Assembly (NCBI RefSeq): GCF_014692875.1
Contig: NZ_CP061171.1
Location: forward strand, 2,852,001-2,916,000
Direction: 5' to 3'
DNA: 64,000 nt
Origin: Pedobacter riviphilus
Lineage (GTDB): Bacteria; Bacteroidota; Bacteroidia; Sphingobacteriales; Sphingobacteriaceae
A program made the position numbers and the translations under genes. Shown here in pieces: positions 46,105-56,187 of the stretch (the stretch's first letter is position 1; each line of letters starts with the position of its first letter). The notes below the pieces were generated by a model. It was not told the DNA's origin and did not search any database. It worked only from the letters and a program-made list of their open reading frames with translations.

Positions 46105-47197
46105 TCTATGTTCTTATAAATAAATCTTAAACTTTTTGGTGTACCATCTGGTAAGTAGGCTGTCATTACATATGAATAACCTTCTTTAAATGAAAAATTA
46201 CGACTAAGGTCTATGTTAATTTTGTTCTGGCCCTTTTTCAGTTTAATGGTTGGTAGGCTTCTTATCTTTGATTTGGGATCAGTTGTACATACAATGTTAA
46301 AACGCAACTTTTGTTCTTGATAAGAGTTAATCATAGAAAATCGAATAAAACCTTCTGCTATATAAAAATTACCCTTAACCAAATTCTCTATATCCCTATA
46401 TCCATAATCAGTTGGGATAACCGCGCTCACCGTATCCTGACAATTCACCTCAAACGACCAGACATCTGATCGGTTGATGATGGTTTGATCGCGGTAGGCG
46501 CTTACCTGCCAGGCATATTTTTTACCGGCAACCAATTCTTTTGAATTTGGCGGATAAACCAATAAATTGGCTACTATACCTTTCTGGTTTACAATCGGCA
46601 GGTTATAATTTAAGGCTTCAACCGCATTCTGTTTATCTTTAATCTCGACGAGCATGACCTGATAAAGCAAACCATCCATTTTGGGTATAGAGGGCTGCCA
46701 GGTAAGCAATGGGCGTTTTTCACAAATATCATCTTTATCATAGGGTTCAATCAGATCTAAAGGTGCTGGTGGTGTAATTTCGTGGTTAAAGGTTTGATCG
46801 ATAATGATCTCTTCGCTTGAAGAAGCTGAATAAATATTAAACGAATATTCGTAATCGCCCTGCGGAAAGTATTGGTTACGCCTGATAAAGTTTGCGGTTG
46901 CATTCTGCGCCATTGCCAGGCTGGCTGTACGGGCCACTCCGGAAGGAATAATATTGTTGCCTGGTGCGATGGTAAATACCCCAGTTTGTATGGTGGCAAT
47001 TTTTCCGGCACGTGCTTCTGTTACTGTAATGTTCATCCTTACCGATTTCATACCGGAAGCATTGTATATTGATGCCCTGAAAAGGCCATTTAGCGTAGTG
47101 CCGTATACCTCTGGAACAAACACAATACTGGTTTGAGCTGAAACAGCTGTGCTGATGGAAATAAAAAAACAAATAATCTTAATTTAAGCTTGCTCAT
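46101..47197 (-). CDS. Secreted TANFOR-like protein, frameshifted in the signal peptide
   Basis: The visible frame starts inside at 47123 without a signal. Adding one base to the A7 run at 47163-47169 joins it to ATG 47197, giving MSKLKLRLFVFFISISTAVS with a cleavage after SAQ and 365 residues in all. That ATG overlaps the upstream stop by 4 bp (ATGA), which strongly supports it. The sequence holds TANFIRRNQYFPQGDYEY, as in the TANFOR family of Bacteroidota, then Ig-like domains (PLLTWQPSIPKMDGLLYQV, KYAWQVSAY). Function of the family is not known to me. Confidence 0.75.
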
Positions 47198-49755
47198 TGT
47201 TTATCGAGATAATAGTGTATAGATATTTCTCCCCTGTTGGTAGAAAAAAGATCAGGATAAGTCGGGGTAATCAAGTTTTTGCGGATATCTACATATGCCG
47301 AGATATCAAAATGTTTCTTTAGCATAAACTGGATACTTTGTTTAATGCCGGCCTGGCGTGCCAGCTTCTGATTATCGAGATAACTCAATCCGCTCGACAT
47401 TGAAACACCTCTGAATAACTGGTATTGTAGCGAAGCATCTGAATTGAGCATATTGCCCAATATGGTATTGGCATTCAGTTCACGGTTATAAAAAAGGTTT
47501 CCAGAAAGTGAAAAAGCTTTAAATACTACTGTTTGTACATAGTTTAGCTGTAAAAGACTAGAATTACCCAATGATAAAGGATTAGCTATTTCTTGTTGTG
47601 CAATACTTATATGGCTAAAACCGCGTTGACCAAAGAGTTTATAATTTGAATTGAGATCGAGCTGAAGTTTTTTAGAAGCATAAACAGGGGTATTGCCCTG
47701 CGATACCTTATCCACACCATTATCAATATATTTTAAACCTAAATTGGCCGACCGGGAAATGCGGAACCTCGAATCGATCTGAATGTTGTGGTTGCTCCAA
47801 TGTGAATTGTCGGCAGCACTAATCGGCATATTCTTGAAATCAGAACGTAGCGAAAGTGTCATTTTCTTATGAAAAAAATCTTTACGGATATTACCACCAA
47901 ACCTTAAATTTAGATTACCGATGCCCTGTTGCCCTGGATTTTGGAAACCAGAACCTGCATAATTAACAAATACAGTGCTTCTTAATCCAAGTTTTTTAGA
48001 ATCGATGGCGTGGTTTAGGCCAACCGACATGGTTTGAAGAAAATCATCCCTGAAATAATTTCCATTGGTATTTCTATCAATCATTAACTGATCCGGACCA
48101 AATGCAGCGAGCTCTTTATACTGGGTAGAAGATTTAGACACATCGAAGGTAAGGGTACCTGCCTTACTAAAGTTAAAAGCCTGACTAAGGGTAAACACCA
48201 TGTTATTGCGCGGCAATGAATTTTGTGCAAAGCCAATATTACCGTTAAACTGCCTATCATAAGTGCCTATCCAAGAAAGCTTACCTGAGCCGAATGAAAA
48301 ATTGGTAGTAGGTACACTTAAATAACTGTATAGTTTTGGAATAGCATAGGTAGAGGCATTAAAACCAACATCTTTTGTTGAATTAAGGTCGCGGTTTGTA
48401 CTCAGTCCCACACTAACCGGCCCTCTTGGGGTACGCAGAGAGAAATTGAACCCGTTTAAAAAAAGATCGCGGTTAAGGAAACTGCCGGGCAATTGATGAC
48501 CAAAATTACCCGCCTGGAATTCGCGCAACTGGGCATAACCTTTTTGTAAGAAGCCCATATCCTTTCCTTTGGCTAGCTCTGACACAAAAAAGTTTTCGAG
48601 TTCGCGCTGAGAGATTTTACCCTGGGCAACTTTTTCGAGCAATTCGAGTTTTTCGGGATCGAGCCCGCTCTCGTAAACCGATTGCTGGACTTTTTGGATT
48701 TCGGTAAACAGTTCCTGCTTTTTAGCATTTAAAAGGTTGGTAAGCGAATCCTGCCCATGTTGGCTAAGCTGTTTGCTCCCATTCTGCGCCTGATTTTTAA
48801 TTTCATCTGTAAACTCGTTCAATTTCCCTTTCAGTTCCAATTCATCCATTTTAAGCATGCTCCTTAAATTTTGTGGATTGTTTAAATAGGCCTGCAGTTT
48901 TGGGGAAGCAGAAAGATCGATGTTTTTAGCAATTTTACCCTCTATCTTTTTGCGAAGAAAAGATTCGGCAGTTTGTCCGCTTAATATGTTTTTGCGCAGA
49001 TTACGGTACTTATCCAGGTCGGCCTTAAAAAACTCGTTAAAGCTGGGTTTAGGTAAATTGAATTTAAAAAGATTGCCCTGATCGAACCTAAAATCGCGCA
49101 TGGCGGTATAATTATTGGCCAACGAAAGATCGATTGGGATATTGTATATTTTTAGCTGCCCCGCAAAGGTTACGTTGTTCAACAGGTTTTTACCATTGGC
49201 AGGGTTCTGTGTTTTGATGTATTGGGTTTCATTTCCGATTGAAACATCACTTAATTGGATCTTATTTCCTTTTTTAAGACTGTCCTTTTTTAATAGCTTG
49301 GCAATATCCGATTGTTTGATACGCTGATCAGCCTGTGCCAACACTGACTTTTTAGTGGCCTGGATTTTTTCCATAGCCAAAGAATCTACTTTGGAAAGTT
49401 TCTTCTTCCCAAATTTAAGCGTATCGATGAGGGTCTGCTTCGTTTTGGTGTATTGCGCTGCAACATCTGCTGAAATATTTGCAGGTTGCACCTTAAGATT
49501 CTTCTTCAGGGAATCTTTTTTTATTATACCGGTTAAACCTGATGGATCAAAACGTTCTTTTATCTGTGTGGCGATCGCTTTCTTGGCTGTTTCGATTTTC
49601 TGTGCGGCCAGCGAATCCAATTTCGGGATTTTCTTCTTGCCCGATTTCAGGCTATCTGCTACGGCCTGCCCAGTTGAGGGAAGCTGCGCAAAAAGCTGTA
49701 CCGATTGCAGACAAAAGAATACCAGTACAGTAACTGTTATTACGGCTTTGTTCAT
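47194..49755 (-). CDS. Predicted outer-membrane beta-barrel protein, first gene of the RHS operon
   Basis: This 853-residue protein has a signal peptide (VLVFFCLQSVQLFAQ). After it come two related basic segments (KSGKKKIPKLDSLAAQKIE, KFGKKKLSKVDSLAMEKIQ), a long helical region to about 400, and a C-terminal half of alternating strands typical of a barrel (SFGSGKLSWIGTYDRQFNG, LSLRSDFKNMP), ending IHYYLDKQ. It leads an overlapping operon ending in two giant shell proteins. A pore or tether for them is a reasonable guess, without direct proof. Confidence 0.7.
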   Translation of the reverse strand: MNKAVITVTVLVFFCLQSVQLFAQLPSTGQAVADSLKSGKKKIPKLDSLAAQKIETAKKAIATQIKERFDPSGLTGIIKKDSLKKNLKVQPANISADVAAQYTKTKQTLIDTLKFGKKKLSKVDSLAMEKIQATKKSVLAQADQRIKQSDIAKLLKKDSLKKGNKIQLSDVSIGNETQYIKTQNPANGKNLLNNVTFAGQLKIYNIPIDLSLANNYTAMRDFRFDQGNLFKFNLPKPSFNEFFKADLDKYRNLRKNILSGQTAESFLRKKIEGKIAKNIDLSASPKLQAYLNNPQNLRSMLKMDELELKGKLNEFTDEIKNQAQNGSKQLSQHGQDSLTNLLNAKKQELFTEIQKVQQSVYESGLDPEKLELLEKVAQGKISQRELENFFVSELAKGKDMGFLQKGYAQLREFQAGNFGHQLPGSFLNRDLFLNGFNFSLRTPRGPVSVGLSTNRDLNSTKDVGFNASTYAIPKLYSYLSVPTTNFSFGSGKLSWIGTYDRQFNGNIGFAQNSLPRNNMVFTLSQAFNFSKAGTLTFDVSKSSTQYKELAAFGPDQLMIDRNTNGNYFRDDFLQTMSVGLNHAIDSKKLGLRSTVFVNYAGSGFQNPGQQGIGNLNLRFGGNIRKDFFHKKMTLSLRSDFKNMPISAADNSHWSNHNIQIDSRFRISRSANLGLKYIDNGVDKVSQGNTPVYASKKLQLDLNSNYKLFGQRGFSHISIAQQEIANPLSLGNSSLLQLNYVQTVVFKAFSLSGNLFYNRELNANTILGNMLNSDASLQYQLFRGVSMSSGLSYLDNQKLARQAGIKQSIQFMLKKHFDISAYVDIRKNLITPTYPDLFSTNRGEISIHYYLDKQ

Positions 49756-50059
49756 ACATTAAATTTAGCATAGCGCTTTATTAAAGGCTTTTCCCTGGCA
49801 TTTAGGGTAAGACAGAAATAGACATTAATAAAGCGTTATTTAGTTTGTTTGGGAGTTTGAGAACTCAATTTCGAATATCATGATAAAAATGGCGGCAAAA
49901 AAACTCAATAAAGCCCTTTTCCACAAACAGGAACTTTCTGCTGACGAAAGTGACCTAATGTTTGATGAAACTCCCAATATTCAATCTGCATGATTGCAAA
50001 AACCTGGTTAATCTTCTGCCTACTGCGTCCATATAATGTGTCTGTAAACTTCATAATCA
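49756..50059. other. Intergenic region with a copy of the fibre/LytTR leader motif
   Basis: There is no gene here. 49839-49885 (TTTAGTTTGTTTGGGAGTTTGAGAACTC and on) matches the leader found at 55757 and 57870. A few dozen bases on, TTTGATGAAACTCCC recalls the regulatory stretch upstream of the fibre genes at 21260. It probably holds the promoter of the RHS operon on the minus strand, but no full box was found. Confidence 0.45.
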
Positions 50060-50944
50060 TCATTTTTTTAAATTTCTTTGCTTGTTTTTTCTGGATTTAA
50101 CCGTTGGCCTTAGTTGTTTGGCACTGGTACTATTACAGTTTAACTGTTGCATTTTCAAGGACTTAATTTCCTTGTCCTGTTCAATCAGATGGAGGGTGAG
50201 CTCTTCGATCTTTTTAAGTAGAATTTTGTTCATCTCGCCAAGTTCAATTCCGTTCTTTTCTGCTTCTCTGGCCGAAGGAACCTCTGGCAGGTGTTTGTAC
50301 ACCTGTATAAATTTTTCAAGCTCAGGTAAGGGTAGCAGCTCATATTTTGGCGCAAAAACATAATCGGGCATTGCATCAACATCAACCCTGATCTCTCTGG
50401 CCCTGATCTTTCCGTTTACTGTTAGCTTCTCGGAGGGTAGATCAGTCCCTATACCCACACTTCCATCAATTACATTCAGGTTGCCAACATAAGTATGGGC
50501 ATTGTCTCTTATCGTATTAAAGATGGTCACTATGCCACCGTTATCATTCAAGTTGTCGTCACTGATAGAACCAAGTTCCAATGAGCCTGCTAAAAAGTTG
50601 CTCACTTTAAAAACCCCCAAATCTGCACCTATTGCCGCTTTTACCCATATTTGGCTTTCTCCTCCAAAATTTAATAGCGCAAACTGCGGTTGCAGCCATG
50701 CTGCATAGCCCATACTATGATGCTCCTGAATAGAAAAATTCTGTGAATTGATAAACTGTATCCTTCCCGATACCAATGAAGGCTTATGTGCTGTGGTATG
50801 TTTATACGTGTACTCAAATTCGCTGTGCAAACCACCAACTTTAGCCACCAGATACCATTTTCCATCAGCAGGTAAACTGAACTGCTGGGCAGATAAGCTC
50901 ATACCGCTAAAGAGAGCTAAGATTAAAATGTATAAATGTTTCAT
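50060..50944 (-). CDS. Tail-fibre-like surface protein (short form)
   Basis: This shortest paralogue (294 residues) has a signal peptide ending LSLSAQ, one beta-rich N-terminal domain (DGKWYLVAKVGGLHSEFEY) not seen in the others, a single GSVGIGTDLP turn and the common C-terminal module. The tail after the coiled coil is basic and Ser/Lys-rich. The start overlaps the stop of the upstream gene by 4 bp. Last gene of the second fibre operon. Confidence 0.8.
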   Translation of the reverse strand: MKHLYILILALFSGMSLSAQQFSLPADGKWYLVAKVGGLHSEFEYTYKHTTAHKPSLVSGRIQFINSQNFSIQEHHSMGYAAWLQPQFALLNFGGESQIWVKAAIGADLGVFKVSNFLAGSLELGSISDDNLNDNGGIVTIFNTIRDNAHTYVGNLNVIDGSVGIGTDLPSEKLTVNGKIRAREIRVDVDAMPDYVFAPKYELLPLPELEKFIQVYKHLPEVPSAREAEKNGIELGEMNKILLKKIEELTLHLIEQDKEIKSLKMQQLNCNSTSAKQLRPTVKSRKNKQRNLKK

Positions 50945-52692
50945 TTGATTTTTCCTTTAAGTTCGGATATTTCCTTTTGCTGCCTAGCCAATACTTCGGC
51001 CTGCTCGTTCATTTTACGCTCGTGTTCGATCAGGTGTAAAGTGAGTTCTTCTATCTTTTTGAGCAGCAACTTATTCATTTCACCAACGGCCATACCGTCT
51101 TTTTCAAACTCCTTTGCTGATGGAATTTCGGGCAAATGTTTATTAACCTTGATATACTGTTCAATTTCGCCAAGTGAAAGCTTACGATAATTTTCTTCAA
51201 AAACATAATCTGGTGCACCCTGGCCGTCAACCCGAATTTCGCGGGCTTTGATTTTGCCGTTAACCGTAAGTTTTTCACTAGGGTTGTTCATGCCAATCCC
51301 TACGTTACCAGCACTGTTCCAAATGCCACCGGGCAGTTTAATATTAGGAGCACCAAAACCACCATCGTAGCCCAATTCTATCGTTCCATTCCCTACGCGG
51401 ATAAAATCGACCCTTGATCCAGAATCGTGGAAACCAATAGTGGAATAATCTAAACCATTGAGCAACATGGTGGTTTTACTAGCCCAATCGCTAATGACTG
51501 GTGACGAATTTTCTAAAATATTGCCAAGGCTCAAATAACCGTCTGTATTGTGAATAACACTATTGCTGCCCAATACCATTGCACCACCCTGTACATGTAA
51601 TTTTGCACCTGCATAAGCTGTACCCGTGCCGATACCAATATTTCCACTAGGGCTAATAGAAAGCCCATTAGAAAATTGATTGTTAGCATAAAGTGCCAAA
51701 CCATTGTATGTAGTAATCATTGCTGTACCATTATGGTCATCACCTGTAATAGTCATTTTTCCTCCCCAGAGATCGAATTTCTCCCGGGGGCTGGGTGTTC
51801 CTAAACCTAAAAAACCATTAGCGGCAACACGTAACACCTCACGATTGGCCTGATCAAAGGGACTGGTATGTATAGCCAAGCCAACACTACGGTTAAACCC
51901 TAAACCAGGATCTTCACTTACCGCGTAAATACCCACACTTTTTTCTGGTGTTAGCTGATCGGCATCATTTCTTCCAAAAAGCTGAATACCCCATTTATAT
52001 CCTGCGCCATTCGTTCCTCCCGGATTGGCACTGGTATAAGGTGTTTGGATAAGTAATAAATTATCTATTGTTGAGCCAGATGCGTTGCCATCGGTAAAAG
52101 CATCCATTTTCCTGATATGCAGTTTAGCAAAGGGGGTAGGCGTACCAACACCCACACTACCGGCAAAATAGCCCTGTCCATCTGCCCTTACACTAAAAAG
52201 GCGGTTACCAGCCGTTACGCCATCAAAATAAAAATTATGAGCACCATTTGGATTATCAGTTAAAGCCCTGAAAATGCCAGCCCCATAACTATATGTACTT
52301 CCCAATTGATGGCCTGTAAAAAAAGACTGCCCAGCAGAGGTTTCAATATTGATATTGCCCGAACTGAGTACACCATTACTTTCGGTAAGTATTCTTAACC
52401 AGGGTTGTTGAGGATTACCATTGGTTTTGCGTAAATAGAAATTCTGATCAAAAAAACTCCCAGCCATCTGCATGGCATAATTATTAACCTCATTGGAATG
52501 TCTTACATCAAGCAAATGCCACCAGCTTGAAGCGCCTGCGGGGTAATTTACCGGCGACTCCGTTTCAAAAAAGCCCGAAACGGCACCAGCATTACCCTGT
52601 AAGCCCGCGTCGTTACGTACACCAGTTTGTGCCATAACACCCTGTATTCCAAAAAGAAAAAAAATGATAAAATACTTTAATCTAACACACAT
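50941..52692 (-). CDS. Tail-fibre-like protein with pyocin-knob-like N-terminus
   Basis: This is an intact 583-residue paralogue that serves as a template for the broken ones. Order: signal peptide ending VMAQ, knob-like domain (ASSWWHLLDVRHSN, SFFDQNFYLRKTN), GTPTPFAKLHIRK, a WGGKMTITGDDHNGTAM module, LGNILENSSPVISDW, several GIGT turns and the common C-terminal module. The segment LGNILENSS to the end closely follows 21348-22972 in the other operon. It shares one base with the upstream gene (TAATG). Confidence 0.84.
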   Translation of the reverse strand: MCVRLKYFIIFFLFGIQGVMAQTGVRNDAGLQGNAGAVSGFFETESPVNYPAGASSWWHLLDVRHSNEVNNYAMQMAGSFFDQNFYLRKTNGNPQQPWLRILTESNGVLSSGNINIETSAGQSFFTGHQLGSTYSYGAGIFRALTDNPNGAHNFYFDGVTAGNRLFSVRADGQGYFAGSVGVGTPTPFAKLHIRKMDAFTDGNASGSTIDNLLLIQTPYTSANPGGTNGAGYKWGIQLFGRNDADQLTPEKSVGIYAVSEDPGLGFNRSVGLAIHTSPFDQANREVLRVAANGFLGLGTPSPREKFDLWGGKMTITGDDHNGTAMITTYNGLALYANNQFSNGLSISPSGNIGIGTGTAYAGAKLHVQGGAMVLGSNSVIHNTDGYLSLGNILENSSPVISDWASKTTMLLNGLDYSTIGFHDSGSRVDFIRVGNGTIELGYDGGFGAPNIKLPGGIWNSAGNVGIGMNNPSEKLTVNGKIKAREIRVDGQGAPDYVFEENYRKLSLGEIEQYIKVNKHLPEIPSAKEFEKDGMAVGEMNKLLLKKIEELTLHLIEHERKMNEQAEVLARQQKEISELKGKIK

Positions 52693-54026
52693 TATTTATT
52701 AATTTTTAGTAGTTTTTCTATTTCCGTTAAGCGCTCTGCCTGGCTTTTCAATTCTTTTTCCTTTTCAATTAAATGCAGGGTGAGTTCTTCTATTTTTTTC
52801 AGCAGGAGTTTATTCATTTCACCAACAGCCATTCCGTCGCGTTCGAATTCTTTTGCAGAAGGTACTTCTGGAAGATGTTTGTTCAAACGGATGTATTTTT
52901 CAACCTCGGCAAGTGAAAGTTTATGATAGGTATCTTCAAATACATAGTCAGGCGCACCCTGCCCGTCAACCCGAATTTCGCGAGCCTTGATTTTTCCTTC
53001 AACAGTAAGTTTTTCTGCCGGCATCAATGTGCCAATACCAACGTTACCGTTTGGCCATATGGTCATTCGGGTCTGTAGACCATCGCCTTCACGAGTGTAA
53101 AACTTCAGGCCTCCCCTGTCAACATGCTGTCCAACTCCATAGTAAGCCTCTACCCTTGCATTTTCTATCCCGAAATCTGAATTGAAAAACCCTAGGCTGC
53201 CATAATCATGGTCTGCTCCAGAGGTATTGGGATTTGGAGTATCTGCCCTACTAAGAGCGAGATTGGCATAGGTATGGTTGTTTTTTGCCGTTATACTGGC
53301 AAAGGTCTCTCCTTGTGAAGGGATACCCAAAAAATTCCGAAGACTCGTTACATCAAACTTTCGGACAAATTCATCACCCGAAGAGGCAAAAATCCCGGTA
53401 AGCGCTGTTGAGCCCACTTCAAGCATGGCCTGAGTCCTGAAATAGTTAGCTTTTATATGACCTCCATCGTCTCTTCTTGCCATCGTATAGGCATTAGCAT
53501 CATAAGCGTAGCCTACAAAAGCAGAATTCCCAAGTTCCGAAATCAAGGCTAAACGATCCCAAGATGTGTGCTGTATACCGGCGCCCCAATCCCAGTTATT
53601 CCTTACCCATACCGCATTACTGGCAGTTTCAAACATTAGCTGGGCATTTCTGGAAGGTTGCCCTAAGCTGATTACCTTAAAATTAGAACTGGTTACCGAA
53701 CCGTGAGGCGTATTGGTAAGTGTTCCTCCCGCTGTTTCAAATTCATATAGACCAGGTTCCTGATAGGCATTAAAATCTGTGCTTCCGGGCACATAAGTGC
53801 TCAATGCATATGGGCCAACAAATGTCCTCATAGAAACAACAGGGGGCGAATGATCTGCAGGTACGCTGATATCCCGTAAAGAATAGATATTTATCTTATT
53901 CCGACCTAATGTTTTATTTTTATTAATGGATCCAGCATCAGCCAAGAAATAACTATACTGTTGCGAAAATACAACAGTCGCATTGCACATCAATAAGATA
54001 TAAAACAATATTCCCTTGATTTTCAT
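52692..54026 (-). CDS. Tail-fibre-like surface protein
   Basis: This 444-residue paralogue has its signal peptide ending VVFSQQ and an N-terminal half unlike the others (KINIYSLRDISVPADH, FKVISLGQPSRNAQLMFET). Then come NGNVGIGTLMPAEKL and the common C-terminal module with a long final helix. Its stop and the next start share one base, and the same holds at its own start, so the operon is tightly coupled. Confidence 0.82.
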   Translation of the reverse strand: MKIKGILFYILLMCNATVVFSQQYSYFLADAGSINKNKTLGRNKINIYSLRDISVPADHSPPVVSMRTFVGPYALSTYVPGSTDFNAYQEPGLYEFETAGGTLTNTPHGSVTSSNFKVISLGQPSRNAQLMFETASNAVWVRNNWDWGAGIQHTSWDRLALISELGNSAFVGYAYDANAYTMARRDDGGHIKANYFRTQAMLEVGSTALTGIFASSGDEFVRKFDVTSLRNFLGIPSQGETFASITAKNNHTYANLALSRADTPNPNTSGADHDYGSLGFFNSDFGIENARVEAYYGVGQHVDRGGLKFYTREGDGLQTRMTIWPNGNVGIGTLMPAEKLTVEGKIKAREIRVDGQGAPDYVFEDTYHKLSLAEVEKYIRLNKHLPEVPSAKEFERDGMAVGEMNKLLLKKIEELTLHLIEKEKELKSQAERLTEIEKLLKINK

Positions 54027-55627
54027 TAGTTTTTATTTTTTATACTTTTAGCCTCAGTACTTTTTTTCAGTTTATCGATATCCATCTGCTGTTGACGGAT
54101 CATTTTTTCCTGATCAATTAAATGCAGCGTGAGTTCTTCTATCTTTTTTAGCAGCAGCTTATTCATCTCTCCAATGGCCATTCCATTGCGTTCGAATTCT
54201 TTTGCAGAAGGTACTTCTGGAAGATGTTTGTTCAAACGGATGTATTTTTCAACCTCTGCAAGTGAAAGTTTATGATAGGTATCTTCAAATACATAGTCAG
54301 GTGCTCCCTGGCCATCAACGTGTATTTCAAGAGTTTTGATTTTGCCGTTAACCGTAAGTTTTTCGGTTGGATTTAAGGTATTAACACCTACATTACCATT
54401 ACCAGCTATTATGATATCATCGCCATAAAACCATTCGGCAGGTTTACCATTTTTATTAAATGCTCTACGCGTCCCTAAAATCATTTTCCCTGTAGCATCG
54501 CCATTGTTACTATTTCCAGCTACCGTAATAATCCTTCCCTGGCCCCAAGGATTACTTCCATCAACTGAAGCCGGCACAACAAATTCTATCTGTGCACCCC
54601 TATCGGCTATTCTGCCACCTGTATTTGCCTGTACAATTAAGCCAGTACCAGCAAACTGATAGTTATTACCACCATCTATTGTTGCATAAGCGCCATTGAG
54701 ATGTAGTAAACCCAATGGATTAACGGTGCCAATGCCTACGTTACCTACGTTGAAATAACTTGGAATGATATTGTTATTGGCAAGCTGGATGACCGGATTT
54801 CCACCACTATTGGCGTTTGTAATTCTTAAGCCATTACTAAAACGGTGAGTGGCCCAACCGTCATTCAGGTCAACAATATCTCCATCATCAGCAAGCTTTA
54901 TTCCCCCGCCCGTAATATTGCCTGTTGATACTAACAGGTTACCTGAAACAGCAACATCACCACCGGCAACTTCTAATTTTGATGTAGGATTAGCGGTACC
55001 AATCCCAATAAAGCGGTTGTCTGCGCGGATATGAAAAATGTCGTTATATTGAATATTATTATAGTGATTGCTTATTGTAAAGTCATTCCCTGAATAATCT
55101 GTATACCCCAGCGCCCAGTTTCCATTATAATTTCCAACAGAGGGATCATTTTTTGCGAGACGTACCCCTCCCCAACCATTCGGCTTAACAATCAATAATC
55201 CTTCGGCCCAGGGAGCATATTTTGCCAGTATTTTCACATCATCCTCGAAAATACCGGTACCGTTTACATGAAGTCTAGCATTAGCATTCATGGTACCAAG
55301 CCCAAGGTTACCTGCCCCATCCAAATGAAAGCGGGGAATACCCTGCGTAAATAGTTTTATCCCTTGAAATCCCGATAAATAAGCGTAGGGAGGAACACCA
55401 TTTCCTTCCCCGTACCAACCTAAACCGTAATGAGATACATCTTTACCTAAGTAATTAAATCGATCTGGAGGATTGTAGGCCACTGCAGGTATATGCACAC
55501 CTGCCTCAAAGGTTTGGGCAAAGCAAAAACTGTGAATATGGATCAAAAAAATGATTAACAAAAAACTTAAAAGTTTTTTGTTAGAAAGGGTACAGAAATA
55601 GGCTTGGTCCATCATGATTTTTTTCAT
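54026..55627 (-). CDS. Tail-fibre-like surface protein (multi-module)
   Basis: Started at ATG 55627 (MKKIMMDQAY); the open frame reaches 55657. A signal segment LLSFLLIIFLIHIHSFCFAQ follows. It strings together modules found separately elsewhere: RFNYLGKDVSHYGLGWY (as in 17122-18440), WAEGLLIVKPNGWGGVRL (as in 21348-22972), DDGDIVDLNDGWATHRFSNG (as in 56184-57755) and ILGTRRAFNKNGKPAEWFY (as in 21348-22972), then the common C-terminal module. It is the clearest mosaic of the set. Confidence 0.83.
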   Translation of the reverse strand: MKKIMMDQAYFCTLSNKKLLSFLLIIFLIHIHSFCFAQTFEAGVHIPAVAYNPPDRFNYLGKDVSHYGLGWYGEGNGVPPYAYLSGFQGIKLFTQGIPRFHLDGAGNLGLGTMNANARLHVNGTGIFEDDVKILAKYAPWAEGLLIVKPNGWGGVRLAKNDPSVGNYNGNWALGYTDYSGNDFTISNHYNNIQYNDIFHIRADNRFIGIGTANPTSKLEVAGGDVAVSGNLLVSTGNITGGGIKLADDGDIVDLNDGWATHRFSNGLRITNANSGGNPVIQLANNNIIPSYFNVGNVGIGTVNPLGLLHLNGAYATIDGGNNYQFAGTGLIVQANTGGRIADRGAQIEFVVPASVDGSNPWGQGRIITVAGNSNNGDATGKMILGTRRAFNKNGKPAEWFYGDDIIIAGNGNVGVNTLNPTEKLTVNGKIKTLEIHVDGQGAPDYVFEDTYHKLSLAEVEKYIRLNKHLPEVPSAKEFERNGMAIGEMNKLLLKKIEELTLHLIDQEKMIRQQQMDIDKLKKSTEAKSIKNKN

Positions 55628-55756
55628 TTTTATACCATAGTATAACAGCCTCAACATTTAACATGAGCTAACTGCACATTACTATCCATTACATAAAAAA
55701 TATTTAGGGTAGGTCGACTCATTTTTATACGTTTATGATCGATCTATCCAGTAATT

Positions 55757-56022
55757 AGTTTGTTTGTGGAGTGGAGAACTCCGGATCGAAGATGAGAGAA
55801 AAAAAAGAGATTTTATATAGCCAAGCTCTTCCATTACACGTAAGTGGTATTATGATACCACGAATACGATAAAATGTATGATGAAACCTGTTTTTTACCA
55901 ATCGTACCTTGCAGATTATTGTATTAAACTTTAACATGAAATTTAACTGTATTACAGTTTATAATGATTCTGCAAGCCTGGATTTGCTGTTTGACTATAT
56001 TATGCTGATTATTAGTTCGTAG
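55757..56022 (+). pseudogene. Decayed copy of the LytTR regulator leader and 5' end
   Basis: This stretch parallels 57870-58150: the TTAGTTTGTTTGTGGAG leader, TTACACGTAAGTGG, then ATG at 55936 with MKFNCITVYNDSASLDLLFDY, against MKFNCIAVDDDPANLELLCDY in the intact gene. The second acidic residue of the receiver pocket is lost (DDD to YND) and a TAG at 56020-56022 ends it after 28 codons. The -7 box is also degraded. It marks a past duplication of the regulator with its promoter. Confidence 0.75.
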
Positions 56023-56023
56023 A

Positions 56024-56187
56024 ATACTGATATTATTATCAAACCATGAATCTTCTTTTACCTGAAAATTGCCAATAGGGTTTAAAGTAATCACCGCTGC
56101 AGTGCCAGAATCTGGAAAAGCATTTTAAGCATTTGCAACGACAACAGTGAATACAAAAACAGAAATTACGAGCGCTATAAATTTCAT
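56024..56187 (-). pseudogene. N-terminal remnant of a tail-fibre-like gene
   Basis: Starting at ATG 56187, which overlaps the upstream stop as ATGA, it reads a signal peptide (MKFIALVISVFVFTVVVANA). A stop comes at once, then in the same frame NAFPDSGTAAVITLNPIGNF and VKEDSWFD, matching the start of 18446-19711. The copy breaks off where the decayed regulator fragment begins. The rest of the gene is missing. Confidence 0.7.
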
